Made by a program: the position numbers and the translations under genes. Below are positions 54,422-63,432 of a stretch of DNA of 64,000 nucleotides, in pieces. Origin of the DNA: Haloferax litoreum. GTDB lineage: Archaea; Halobacteriota; Halobacteria; Halobacteriales; Haloferacaceae. The stretch covers positions 124,001 through 188,000 of the forward strand of contig NZ_WKJO01000002.1 in NCBI RefSeq assembly GCF_009674605.1, in the 5' to 3' direction. The notes below the pieces were generated by a model, which was not told the origin of the DNA, did no database searches, and saw nothing but the letters and a program-made list of their open reading frames with translations. Position 1 is the first letter of the stretch. Every line of letters starts with the position of its first letter.

Positions 54422-54580
54422 TCACCCACCCCCGCTGAACTTGGGTTCGAGTAGGAACCAGATCTGTTCTCGGCCGACTGGTGTCGACCACAGTCCGTGC
54501 TGGTGGGCGTGGGGCTTTCGATTCCCACCGAAGTTTGCGAGGCGTTCGTCTGGTTGAGTCATATCAATCTCTCTGTCCAT
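54422..54580 (-). CDS. possible 52-residue protein, first in the APC-UspA operon
   Basis: The frame starts at ATG 54580 and ends at TGA 54422-54424, four bases before the UspA ATG. A TATA-like ACTTATTGC (minus strand, 54604-54612) is centred 28 bases upstream of the ATG, right for a leaderless start. The residues read MDREIDMTQPDERLANFGGN, then HAHQHGLWSTPVGREQIWFL, with no family known to me. It is rich in His, Trp and Gly and may be a small regulatory or membrane-associated protein. The coupling and promoter position support it, but translation is unproven. Confidence 0.45.
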   Translation of the reverse strand: MDREIDMTQPDERLANFGGNRKPHAHQHGLWSTPVGREQIWFLLEPKFSGGG

Positions 54581-54618
54581 GGCCCCCCTTCTGTTTCGAG
54601 TAGCAATAAGTTCTCCCT

Positions 54619-54669
54619 TTGTATTTTCGATTTCGTAAATTTTAGGCCTTGTATTTTTGATTCCGAAAT
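54619..54669. promoter_or_regulatory. direct-repeat operator candidate, 30-bp phase
   Basis: The 21-base sequence TTGTATTTTCGATTTCGTAAA at 54619 recurs as TTGTATTTTTGATTCCGAAAT at 54649, exactly 30 bases (about three helical turns) apart and differing at four positions. It lies just upstream of the TATA-like element of the small frame/UspA/permease unit and upstream of the Lrp gene on the other strand. An Lrp-type regulator binding two sites on one face is the natural reading. Confidence 0.5.
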
Positions 54670-54886
54670 ACACTGGTGAACTTGACAGTGTCACGTCGAG
54701 AGGACAGTACCCTCCTCGCCAACGAACGTCGTCGGTAAGTCCATCTGAGGTCATTTGCGAGACGCGTGCGAAACCACGATTCACCCGGACACTTGGAATT
54801 CAAAAACTGGCCGCCATCTGAGCAAACGTTATCCACCTGTGTCGGGTAGACTACTTCTGAAACCGAGATTGGAGCCCGTAACGACA

Positions 54887-55669
54887 ATGTCACACCGAAA
54901 TACCGACCATCGTCTCGACGAAATCGACCGACGAATCCTACACGCGCTCATGGACGACGCTCGAAACACCACCAGCAGCACACTCGCAGAACAAGCCGGC
55001 GTCTCGGGCGCGACCATCCGAAACCGAATTCACAGGCTCGAGGATGCCGGAATCATCCGTAGCTACACCACACAGGTCGATTTCGAGCGTGCCGGCAGGA
55101 AACTCTCCAATCTCTACCTCTGTGACGTCCCCGTCACCGAACGGGAAGCACTCGCCCACGAAGCACGGGCGATTCCAGGCGTCATCAACGTGCGTACACT
55201 GATGACTGGTCGTCGCAACCTGCACGTCCTCGCAGTCGGTGAGACGACGAGTGACCTTCGCCGGGTCGCACGACAACTCACCGACATCGGAATCCACATC
55301 GAAGACGAAGACCTCCTCGAAGAGGAACTCTTCGCCCCCTACGGTCCCTTCAATCCGGACGACCGGAACAACCCCTCTCCTGAACCAAACGACTTCATCA
55401 GTCTCACTGGGGACGCGAGCGTCGTGGAAGTCACGGTCGAATCGGGCGCACCCATCGCTGGGCAATCTGTCGAAGTTGCTGCCCGTAACGGCACCCTCGA
55501 CGGAGATACCCTCCTCATCGCCATCGAACGCGACGACCGTGTTCTCACACCTCACGGGGACACCGTCATCCAGCCAGACGATATCGTAACTGTCCTGTCG
55601 AGAGACGGTGCAGATGCGGACGCCCTCACGGCGTTTCGGAGTCCGTCTAGCACCCCCAGTACGCAGTGA
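54887..55669 (+). CDS. Lrp/AsnC-type regulator with RCK-C (TrkA-C) domain
   Basis: 260 residues from the ATG at 54887. An earlier in-frame ATG (54755) adds 44 residues that look untranslated. The winged helix is LDEIDRRILHALMDDARNTT with SGATIRNRIHRLEDAGII, followed by an Lrp-like sensing region (about 70-150) and a C-terminal RCK-C domain (about 170-250: DASVVEVTVESGAPIAGQSV to VIQPDDIVTVLSR). RCK-C domains bind small ligands, so this pairs amino acid or cyclic-nucleotide sensing with transcription control. It is divergent from the permease operon and almost certainly regulates it. Confidence 0.87.
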   Translation: MSHRNTDHRLDEIDRRILHALMDDARNTTSSTLAEQAGVSGATIRNRIHRLEDAGIIRSYTTQVDFERAGRKLSNLYLCDVPVTEREALAHEARAIPGVINVRTLMTGRRNLHVLAVGETTSDLRRVARQLTDIGIHIEDEDLLEEELFAPYGPFNPDDRNNPSPEPNDFISLTGDASVVEVTVESGAPIAGQSVEVAARNGTLDGDTLLIAIERDDRVLTPHGDTVIQPDDIVTVLSRDGADADALTAFRSPSSTPSTQ

Positions 55670-55735
55670 TTGCACCGCCCCCTCGGCGAGGGGAGGACTC
55701 GCTGCTGTTTTGATTCACGTCGAGAATCGTCTCCC

Positions 55736-56611
55736 ATGGACGTAGCAATCACGGGTGGGCGCGGTCAGACAGGACGGTGGGTCGTCGACCACCTCGCTGA
55801 AGACCACACCGTCACGTGCCTCGACCAGGACCATCCGGGAGACGATGGCCATCCAGACGTCGCGTATCGGGCGTTGGACCTCACGGACCAAGGAAGCGTG
55901 TTCGACACACTCACCAGACTCGAACCCGATGCAGTCGTCCATTGGGCCGCAATTCCGGCCGCTGGAATCAGGCCCGGTGTCGACACGTATCGCAACAACA
56001 CACTCGCAGCACACAGTGTCTTGACGGCCGCTGGCCGTATCGGGGCTCGCGTCGTGCAAGCCTCCTCAGACGGCGCCTATGGTTTCTTCTTCGCCGACGA
56101 GACTCCGGTTCCCGACGAACTCCCGATTTCCGAAGCGCACGCGCGTCGTCCCGAAGACGACTACGGCCTCTCAAAAGTGGTGGCCGAAGAAATCGGGAAG
56201 ACCATCGCCAGACGAGACGACGTACCGGTGATGTCACTTCGACCATCTTGGATACAAGTTCCGGGCGAGTATCCGTGCCGTGACGAAGAGTACACCTCGA
56301 ACCTCGAAGCAGGTGCTGGGAACTTCTGGTCGTACGTCGACGTCCGTGACGTTGCTGACATGGTCGAAGCCGCGCTTACGGCCGACGTGTCAGGGCACGA
56401 AACGTTCAACTGCGTCGCTACAGACAACGCACTCGGCCGTCCCCTCCGCGAATTGATGACCGACTACTACGGAACCGTTCCAGCCACCTGTTCTGTCGAG
56501 GGTGACGCGTCTGCGTACGACATCACGAAAGCTAACAACCTCCTCGACTGGGAACCAACCCGTTCGTGGCGAGACGCAGCGACGGAGACGATTCCAACGC
56601 CTCGAGTCTGA
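55736..56611 (+). CDS. NAD-dependent epimerase/dehydratase (SDR extended)
   Basis: 291 residues from ATG 55736. The Rossmann glycine loop is TGGRGQTGRWVV, and the catalytic pair is in EDDYGLSKVVAEE (Tyr-xxx-Lys), with SSDGAYGFFF holding the serine. Extended SDR enzymes of this form act on sugar nucleotides or related ketones. Near it stand no sugar-biosynthesis genes, so a uronate dehydrogenase-like role (as in the TGGRGQxG form) is possible. It follows the Lrp gene by 67 bases on the same strand. Confidence 0.8.
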   Translation: MDVAITGGRGQTGRWVVDHLAEDHTVTCLDQDHPGDDGHPDVAYRALDLTDQGSVFDTLTRLEPDAVVHWAAIPAAGIRPGVDTYRNNTLAAHSVLTAAGRIGARVVQASSDGAYGFFFADETPVPDELPISEAHARRPEDDYGLSKVVAEEIGKTIARRDDVPVMSLRPSWIQVPGEYPCRDEEYTSNLEAGAGNFWSYVDVRDVADMVEAALTADVSGHETFNCVATDNALGRPLRELMTDYYGTVPATCSVEGDASAYDITKANNLLDWEPTRSWRDAATETIPTPRV

Positions 56612-56722
56612 CGAAATGGAACTCTGTCACGAGTAGGTAAATTTCAAGAATTACTGAATTTCATTGAGACGATACATTGAACCGCCGACAATTATTAACG
56701 ATTATCCCACAAGGATAGAGAT

Positions 56723-57133
56723 ATGCAACAGGAGAGAACTGCAGTCACACGACTCATGACGTCAGGCGTTCTCACTGTCACGGCCGAGACGGCAGTCGAA
56801 GATGCTGCGAAGTTGTTTCTGTCTGAGGACGTTGGGTCGGTTGTCGTCGTCGACGAGGACGACAAACCGATTGGGATGTTCACGAATACTGACCTCGCAG
56901 CGTTCGTCGCAGAGGGAGGTTCAGGAGGGGAGACAGCAGTTTCAGAGTACATGACTGAACGGGTTGTGGCCATCGGCTCTCAGGACAGTGTCCGCGACGC
57001 TGCTGCCAAGATGATTATCCACGGCATCCACCATCTCCCCGTGACTGACGACCACGGAAGCGTCGTCGGGATGCTCTCGACGATGGACCTCACGTCGCAC
57101 TTCTCGTACTCAGGGGGTTCTGACATGATATGA
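56723..57133 (+). CDS. two-CBS-domain protein
   Basis: 136 residues with two CBS motifs: MTSGVLTVTAETAVEDAAKL to PIGMFTNTDLAAFV (about 12-65), and MTERVVAIGSQDSVRDAAAK to SVVGMLSTMDLTSHF (about 75-128). It is a compact nucleotide-sensing module without an enzyme domain, and probably modulates another protein. The upstream AATTATTAACG element sits about 30 bases before the start, as for leaderless genes. It stands alone. Confidence 0.86.
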   Translation: MQQERTAVTRLMTSGVLTVTAETAVEDAAKLFLSEDVGSVVVVDEDDKPIGMFTNTDLAAFVAEGGSGGETAVSEYMTERVVAIGSQDSVRDAAAKMIIHGIHHLPVTDDHGSVVGMLSTMDLTSHFSYSGGSDMI

Positions 57134-57353
57134 CGCACGTTCGGAAAGTAGGTACCTGAGAGACTCTGCTCCATCGGACTAACACGACTCAGTTTCATGG
57201 AAAAACGTCACCCAGGGATATCCCCACAATCATCACGAATACTCGGTACCGTGAAAGCCTGTGTCTCCTAATGAGGCAATGATAAATTCCCTTATCATGG
57301 CGGAGAAACCGTGTGATTGAAATAGAATATTTTGGATTTACGAGTAGAATCGA

Positions 57354-57569
57354 ATGTCAGGGGAAACTGTGACCGAGGCGGTCCTCGCTGCCGTCGCCGA
57401 GCGTGAAGGTGTCGACGTCAAAGACCTACACCAATCCCTCTACGACTCCATTAGCCCAGAGGCACTCGATAAACTCTTTCGGGCAGGTCCCGTCGAAGTC
57501 ACCTTCGAGTACATGGACTACGTCGTGACTGTGGATAACGACCTCGAAGTCGAATTAGAATCAAAGTAA
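57354..57569 (+). CDS. HalOD1 output-domain protein
   Basis: 71 residues. The sequence VLAAVAEREGVDVKDLHQSL YD and ALDKLF is typical of the haloarchaeal HalOD1 domain, as is the end FEYMDYVVTVDNDLEVELE. The domain is found alone or in signalling proteins and its biochemistry is unknown. The AT-rich leader (aatattttggattt) is about 25 bases before the start. The gene is alone. Confidence 0.78.
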   Translation: MSGETVTEAVLAAVAEREGVDVKDLHQSLYDSISPEALDKLFRAGPVEVTFEYMDYVVTVDNDLEVELESK

Positions 57570-58005
57570 CGACCGATGTGCGGTCTGAATTCTGCGGCCA
57601 CACCACAGGGCAGACAGTACTAAGTATTCCTCGTTCTCGAGTTCTCCACTCGCTGGTTTGGAAGCCAAACTCCCGGTCCGTGTGTTGTTCTGAGTGTCAC
57701 GATTCCGCGAGATTCGGGAAATGTATTAGATACCTGACCAAATTAGATATGTCGTTGTCGTACACAGACAACGCGCTCAAGTAATATCCAGTCGCGATTG
57801 GAGAAAATGTCCATATATTGAATATCGCTATAACAAATATGAACCTAGTTTCCTCACAGCCTCGGACGATAGACATGTCCCATGGTTCTGTCCAGATACA
57901 ATCCTAAGACTGGCTATCCCACGAAACTGTGTACCTACTGGGAATTTCCCTACCCACGGCGTAACCTTTGTACGCCTGCCACGAGGCTGTAAAGTCAGAA
58001 TACTT
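57570..58005. other. intergenic region, no supported feature
   Basis: 436 bases between the HalOD1 gene and the Na/Pi-type gene. It contains AT-rich stretches near 57800-57840 but no credible frame, RNA or repeat. Confidence 0.35.
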
Positions 58006-59091
58006 GTGGATTCGAAGTTCGACAAGGTAGTAGCACAAGGGCGTACGTCCGGCCCGTTAGTCGGTGCTGCGACCGTCTCTCTGTTCCTGTTCCTATTCGC
58101 AATCCAGTTGCTGGGTGCAGCCACAGCGGCCGCGGCCGCTCCACTCGAACAGTTCTTCAGGCAATACGTCGCCGGGAGTGCGCAAGCCCTGGGGGCAAGC
58201 TGGCTCGCCACGTACGTACTCACCAACGGGTCAGTGGTAGCGGCCCTGTCCGTCTCGCTGTTCAAAACCGAGGTCCTCACGGCCTCACAGTTGTTCTTGA
58301 TGCTGGCTGGCTCACGACTCGGTGGGGCCGCAATCGTCCTCCTGATAGGGACGCTAGATTACTTCCAGAAACAGCGCTATTCGTTCAGCGACTCAACACG
58401 GTTGGGGATACTAACCTTCCTCTTGTCACATTCGATCTATCTCCCAGCCACCGCCCTCGGGTATCTCCTGTTGCCACGACTCCAGACGAGATTCGAGAGT
58501 GTCGGTAACCGAATCGAACTCTCGTTTCAACCGTTGGCGGCCTTCGACCCAGCGACGGGAGCAGTTGTCGATACCGTCGGTGTGGGCCTGTCACTCGTTG
58601 TAGCCGTTCTCGTGCTGTTTGGCAGTCTCATGCTCTTCGATCGGGTTCTCAAACGTATCGACACGGAATGGCTCCGAAAGCGGTTCTTTCGTCGATTTCA
58701 GCACAAGTGGACTTCGTTTGGACTCGGCATCCTCATCACCGGTGTGACGACCAGCGTTGCGTTCTCACTTGGGGTGGTCGTCCCCCTCTACAATCGTGAT
58801 TACATCAAACGACAAGAGATCGTTCCCTACGTTCTGGGTGCGAATATCGGCACCTTCTTCGACACGATTGTCATCGCCGTGCTTCTGGAATCCCCTCAAG
58901 GCGTGGCTATCGTGCTCTCACTCGTGGCCGTCGGAACGGTCATAACGGTCGGTACACTGGTTCTGTTCTCGACGTACTTCCAAACTGTCGAAACCATTCA
59001 AACTCGAATCATCACTGATCGTCGCTATCTGACCGGGTTTCTCATCTCGCTGGTCGTCTTTCCGATACTTCTGGTCCTGCTTCCGATCTAG
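58006..59091 (+). CDS. Na/Pi-cotransporter-like membrane protein
   Basis: 361 residues from a GTG at 58006, with about nine hydrophobic segments. The repeated motifs are LTNGSVVAALSVSLF in the first half and ITGVTTSVAFSLGVVVPLYN with VLGANIGTFFDTIV in the second; the latter resembles the QSSSA/GxNIGTT repeats of PF02690 Na/Pi transporters, though TT is replaced by TFFD. It probably carries phosphate or another anion with Na+. It is convergent with the copper ATPase gene. Confidence 0.72.
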   Translation: MDSKFDKVVAQGRTSGPLVGAATVSLFLFLFAIQLLGAATAAAAAPLEQFFRQYVAGSAQALGASWLATYVLTNGSVVAALSVSLFKTEVLTASQLFLMLAGSRLGGAAIVLLIGTLDYFQKQRYSFSDSTRLGILTFLLSHSIYLPATALGYLLLPRLQTRFESVGNRIELSFQPLAAFDPATGAVVDTVGVGLSLVVAVLVLFGSLMLFDRVLKRIDTEWLRKRFFRRFQHKWTSFGLGILITGVTTSVAFSLGVVVPLYNRDYIKRQEIVPYVLGANIGTFFDTIVIAVLLESPQGVAIVLSLVAVGTVITVGTLVLFSTYFQTVETIQTRIITDRRYLTGFLISLVVFPILLVLLPI

Positions 59092-59207
59092 TTCTGCGGC
59101 CGAGGCAGTCTGTTCTACTTCGCGTTCGCGTGCCTGCTGTACTCGATCTGGTGCGGTCGATCTGCTGGTACAGACCGAGCTACTTCGCAGGGCGACCATC
59201 CGAGAGT

Positions 59208-61352
59208 TCACGCCGAGAGGTCGACCCCTCGAAGCCGCCGGGCGTTTACCGCGACGATGATGGTCGACAGTGACATGAAGACCGCACCGATAGCCGGTGA
59301 CAGGAGGATACCGACAGGTGCCAACACGCCGGCAGCAAGCGGCAAGGCGACGACGTTGTATCCCGTAGCCCAGACGAGATTCTCTTGCATCTTGCGGTAA
59401 CTCGCCTTCGAGAGACGGACGAGACGAACCACATCCAGCGGATTGTTGTCGACGAGGATGATATCGCCCGATTCGATGGCGACGTCCGTCCCCGACCCGA
59501 TTGCGATACCGACGTCGGCGCGTGTCAATGCGGGTGCGTCGTTGACGCCGTCACCAACCATCGCGACGAGTTTGCCCTCGGATTGGAGTCGTGTGACCTT
59601 CGAGTCTTTCTCTTCTGGCAAGACCTCTGCGAAGTACTGGTCGATACCGAGTTCTTCGGCGACGGCCTTCGCGACGTCTTCGGAGTCACCCGTCAGCATC
59701 GCGACTTCGATACCCATCTCGTGCAGTGCGTCGATGGCCCGGCGACTCTCCTCTCGGATGACATCTGCAAGCGCGAATGCCGCAACGATGTTGGATTCGT
59801 CCTGAACGAGGTAGACGACAGTTTGCGCATTCGACCCTGCTTCGTCAGCGAAGGCGACAAGTTCCTCGGGACGTTCGATACCCAGTTGCTCGAGGAGGTT
59901 GGGGCCACCGAGGTGGACTGTTTCACCATCGACGGTGGCCTTCACACCGAGACCTCTGAGGTTCTCGAAGTTCGAGACGGCCACCCGCGAGACACCGCGC
60001 TCTTCCGCAGCGTTCCTGATGGCGCGAGCAATCATGTGCTCTGAGTCACCTTCGACACCAGCGGCGATTTCGAAGGCCCGTTGCTCGGTCCAACCATCTG
60101 CGACGTGGACGCCCACGACGCCCTGTTCACCCTTCGTCAATGTCCCCGTCTTGTCGAACATCACTGTATCGAGGTTTCGAGCCTCTTCCATGGCGATGCG
60201 GTCGCGTATCAACATCCCGTTCTGTGCCGCAGTCGACGTGTTGATGGCGACGACGAGTGGGACGGCGAGTCCGAGTGCGTGCGGACACGCGATGACGAGA
60301 ACTGTGACGACCCGCTCGAGGACGCCGATGTCGAACCCGACTGCGAGAACCCACGCGATGCCCGTGATTGCCGCAACGGAGAGCGCGATGTAGAAGAGCC
60401 ATCCTGCCGCCTTGTCCGCGAGTAACTGCGTCCGCGATTTCGACTGTTGTGCTTCTTCGACGAGGCGCATGATACCCGCCAGTGTCGTCTCGTCGCCGGT
60501 CTTCGTCACGCGAACGCGGAGACTACCGTCTTGGTTGACAGTCCCAGCGATAACCTCTGCCCCGGGGTCTTTGCCGACTGACCGAGACTCACCAGTAATC
60601 ATCGACTCGTCGACTGACGAATCGCCCTCGACGACTTCCCCATCGGCAGGAACCGATGCACCCGGTCGAACGAGGACTACGTCACCTTCGACAAGGGTGG
60701 AGATTGGTACCTCTTCAGTATCCCCACTATCGGTGACTCGTTCTGCGGTGTCTGGCATGAGTTTCGCTAGTTCGTCGAGTGCACCGGATGCCTGTCGAAC
60801 AGACCGCATCTCCATCCAGTGGCCCAGCAGCATGACGTCGATAAGCGTAACGAGTTCCCAGAAGAACGGGGTCGTTCCCTCGATGAAGAGACTCGCGATG
60901 GAGTAGACGAATGCGACGGTGATTGCCAACGAGATGAGCATCATCATCCCCGGTTCGCGGTTTTTCACCTCGTTCCGAGCCATCGAGAGGAACGGAACGC
61001 CACCGTACGCGAAGATAATCACCGAGAAGACGGGGGTAATCCAAGCACTCCCGGGGAACACGGGCGCAGTGTAGCCGAAGACGTCCTGAATGAACTCACT
61101 GAAGTAGATGACGGGAACCGAGAGGACGAGCGATACCCAGAATCGCCGCCGAAACATCTGTTCGTGGCCGGTGTGGTCAGTGTGCGCCCTGTGGCCGCCA
61201 CCGTGACCCTCGGCCGTTTCGTGGATGGTGGCTTCGTGTTCCTCGTGTGAGGCGTGGACAGACTCGTCGGTCGCTTCGTGGACGTGGTCGCCGTTTCTGT
61301 GCGATTTGGAACGGTGGTGTCCGTTTGACTGATTTTGGCTATCGTCGTTCAT
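59208..61352 (-). CDS. copB: copper-exporting P1B-type ATPase, CopB (P1B-3) type
   Basis: 714 residues. The His-rich N-terminus (about 19 His in the first 65 residues) is a metal-binding tail. The ion-site motif CPH (356-358) identifies the P1B-3/CopB subgroup. Phosphorylation Asp400 is in [14 protein letters not shown] is at 253-256, and GDGVNDAP is in the P domain. The enzyme pumps Cu(I) or Cu(II)/Ag(I) out of the cell. It is 110 bases downstream of an HMA-type copper chaperone gene on the same strand, and probably in one transcript with it. Confidence 0.9.
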   Translation of the reverse strand: MNDDSQNQSNGHHRSKSHRNGDHVHEATDESVHASHEEHEATIHETAEGHGGGHRAHTDHTGHEQMFRRRFWVSLVLSVPVIYFSEFIQDVFGYTAPVFPGSAWITPVFSVIIFAYGGVPFLSMARNEVKNREPGMMMLISLAITVAFVYSIASLFIEGTTPFFWELVTLIDVMLLGHWMEMRSVRQASGALDELAKLMPDTAERVTDSGDTEEVPISTLVEGDVVLVRPGASVPADGEVVEGDSSVDESMITGESRSVGKDPGAEVIAGTVNQDGSLRVRVTKTGDETTLAGIMRLVEEAQQSKSRTQLLADKAAGWLFYIALSVAAITGIAWVLAVGFDIGVLERVVTVLVIACPHALGLAVPLVVAINTSTAAQNGMLIRDRIAMEEARNLDTVMFDKTGTLTKGEQGVVGVHVADGWTEQRAFEIAAGVEGDSEHMIARAIRNAAEERGVSRVAVSNFENLRGLGVKATVDGETVHLGGPNLLEQLGIERPEELVAFADEAGSNAQTVVYLVQDESNIVAAFALADVIREESRRAIDALHEMGIEVAMLTGDSEDVAKAVAEELGIDQYFAEVLPEEKDSKVTRLQSEGKLVAMVGDGVNDAPALTRADVGIAIGSGTDVAIESGDIILVDNNPLDVVRLVRLSKASYRKMQENLVWATGYNVVALPLAAGVLAPVGILLSPAIGAVFMSLSTIIVAVNARRLRGVDLSA

Positions 61353-61462
61353 ACGTTGTCTATTGTTGTCGGCTCACAAGGATTGGCCGAATCCTGCCTC
61401 CGTGGGGGATACGATAGCGGGAAATGGCTGGCGTGTTCGCCGGATTCTCCAATTCGGGTGCC

Positions 61463-61660
61463 TTAGGGGTGTGCAGTGTACCCAGCGTCTTCGACTGCCG
61501 CGATGAGAGCAGTGACCTCGTCGTCGCCGTCGATACTCGCTCGTTCGGCCGTCCGGTCGGCAGACGCATCAGTGACACCACTCACACTTCGGAGAGCGTT
61601 CTCGACGGTCTGTTCACAATGCTCGCAACTCATTCCATCGACCGTGATGGTCGTCGTCAT
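61463..61660 (-). CDS. copZ: HMA-domain copper chaperone
   Basis: 65 residues, a single heavy-metal-associated domain. The metal motif GMSCEHCEQTVE binds Cu(I) through two Cys. It delivers copper to the ATPase coded just downstream, or acts as a buffer. Its size and layout match CopZ-type proteins. The leader reads GCATAAGA about 30 bases before the ATG. Confidence 0.88.
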   Translation of the reverse strand: MTTTITVDGMSCEHCEQTVENALRSVSGVTDASADRTAERASIDGDDEVTALIAAVEDAGYTAHP

Positions 61661-62105
61661 ACAGTCGTACCTACGTCGGCAGTTCTTATGCTGATTTTCA
61701 CTTAGATTCGTCGGGCCGTGGGTGTCGAAACCTTAGAATACAAAGTCAATTCTCCTCCGTCGTCGTTTGCGCTTGGGCCCGTCGATTCTGCCTTGCACGT
61801 CCTAGACGAGACCAACTCGAAATATCTCAACTAGTGCTTTCGAACGCTAAGCGGCCGGATTGCGAGTACCGTCACTTCACGTGTCGAGACGTCACCCCTG
61901 ACATCGGTACGCGGGGGTACAGAACATCGCACGGGTTACTCCGGATTGGACATCTCCTCTATCCACCACAACGAGTCACTGCTCTTGCTTCCGCATCTTG
62001 GCGAGGGATGAGACACCGCAACCAAAAGAATTGCGCACGAAACCTCCCGATTACAAAGCCACAACCGCATTAGGAGAGGAACCGTAGATACACCTCACAG
62101 AGACA
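61661..62105. other. intergenic region, no supported feature
   Basis: 445 bases between the chaperone gene start and the small membrane-protein gene at 62106. It carries the divergent promoters. No frame, repeat or RNA is supported. Confidence 0.35.
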
Positions 62106-62486
62106 ATGGACAGATCAGATTACGCGATACTCTCGGTCATCGCAGTAATCACAGTTGCCATTGGTGTGGTCACGACGACAAAGCCGTTCGGGACGTTCTT
62201 CGTCGAGAGCGCACAACAAGCAGCGTCGACGACCATCGCGATAGCGTGGATAACGTGGTGGTCACTCGTCGTCGGGTTCGTGGTTCACTTCCTGTTCTTG
62301 GACCTCGGATTCATCCCCTCACGGGCGTCCGCTCAAGTCGCCGAAGTGTCCATCGAACTCAACTACAAACTCGTGTTGAACGTCTTCGCGACTATCTTCT
62401 TCGTGTTCCTCTACTGGTCACACAGACAGGACTCGGTCGCAGGCGAGAGACGAGGAGGAGAAGAACACGCAGACATGACGGACTGA
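62106..62486 (+). CDS. hypothetical small membrane protein (126 aa)
   Basis: 126 residues with three hydrophobic segments, about 8-25, 42-68 (TTIAIAWITWWSLVVGFVVH) and 88-105 (KLVLNVFATIFFVFLYW), then an acidic-basic C-terminal tail ending GGEEHADMTD. It is divergent from the copper genes, so a link with metal handling is possible but not shown. No family motif is recognised. Confidence 0.6.
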   Translation: MDRSDYAILSVIAVITVAIGVVTTTKPFGTFFVESAQQAASTTIAIAWITWWSLVVGFVVHFLFLDLGFIPSRASAQVAEVSIELNYKLVLNVFATIFFVFLYWSHRQDSVAGERRGGEEHADMTD

Positions 62487-62619
62487 GTCCCGAGCGAGCG
62501 AGAGGTGCGCGTTTCGTTTCCAGATTCTCTTCGCGCCGGATGCTATCGTCTTTTCAGACGACGCCTTGTGCTGTCGAAAGATGTGTAGACGAGTCCCTCG
62601 TGAGACAGTCGTCGACTGC

Positions 62620-63030
62620 CTACAACGATTCAAACATCTCGACTGCTGCTGATGCGACGGTGACGTCTTCTTCGACGCTTCCACCAGAGACACCGACTGC
62701 ACCGACCACACGTCCGTTTTCTTCCAGCGGGATGCCGCCACCAAACGTGACGATACGCCCATCGTTCGTATCGCCGATACCATACAACGATTCGCCAGGT
62801 TGTGAAAGTTCCCAGACCGTATCTGTGTCGAGTTTGAGCGACACGGCGCTGTAGGCCTTGTTTTGTGCGATGTCGACACTGGCAAGGAGTGCGTCGTCCA
62901 TTCGGTGGAATGCGACGAGATTCGCCCCCTCGTCCATCACTGTGATACACATCGGGACGTCAATTTCTTCGGCCTTCTGTTCAGCAGTGGCAATCAGTTC
63001 TTTTGCGACGTCAAGTGTTACGGCTGTCAT
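62620..63030 (-). CDS. GlcG/HbpS-family heme-binding-like protein
   Basis: 136 residues. The HbpS/GlcG fold is shown by TLDVAKELIATAEQKAEEID, the segment VMDEGANLVAFHRMDDALLA and the glycine-rich end IPLEENGRVVGAVGVSGGSV. Such proteins bind heme or small organic acids and appear with glycolate or redox-sensing systems in bacteria; here they stand alone. An AT-rich leader precedes the start. The upstream neighbour is intergenic. Confidence 0.84.
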   Translation of the reverse strand: MTAVTLDVAKELIATAEQKAEEIDVPMCITVMDEGANLVAFHRMDDALLASVDIAQNKAYSAVSLKLDTDTVWELSQPGESLYGIGDTNDGRIVTFGGGIPLEENGRVVGAVGVSGGSVEEDVTVASAAVEMFESL

Positions 63031-63432
63031 TGGTTCAACCCATTTGTTAACATAGGTACATAATTATTTAAAATTTCAATTGGGGGAGTCTGCCCAGTTG
63101 CGTGCCAAGCTTCGTCTACGAGATGCCGGTGACCGCTGAGCCGGAAGGTGGTACGATAGGGGCTTTGGTTTGACCCTGAGTCCACGTTTCAAAGGATGTC
63201 GCCCAAGATGGCTTCTTCCGATTGAGGAAGACACGTGGCAACCACACAGTGAGTTCTCTCTGCAACACGAGCGAGCGTGCCGAGGTTATCGCAATCGTGA
63301 CAGTGGTGATTTCGGAAATAATTCTTTAGGTGAAGGCCGTCGTTTGACTATGCCACTAGTGACCAGCCTTCACGAACTCGGTGGGCGGTACTGGTGTACA
63401 GTCGCTCTCCAACAGGACCGTTCGACGAACCG
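63031..63432. other. intergenic region, no supported feature
   Basis: About 400 bases before the second GH5-like gene, holding a divergent pair of promoters. An AT-rich element at 63058-63078 belongs to the HbpS gene. No credible frame or repeat was found. Confidence 0.3.

Noticed and set aside
54755-54886. Longer N-terminus for the Lrp-type regulator.
   Set aside because: The 44 added residues are basic and unlike the family; the ATG at 54887 starts with a normal polar leader before the HTH.
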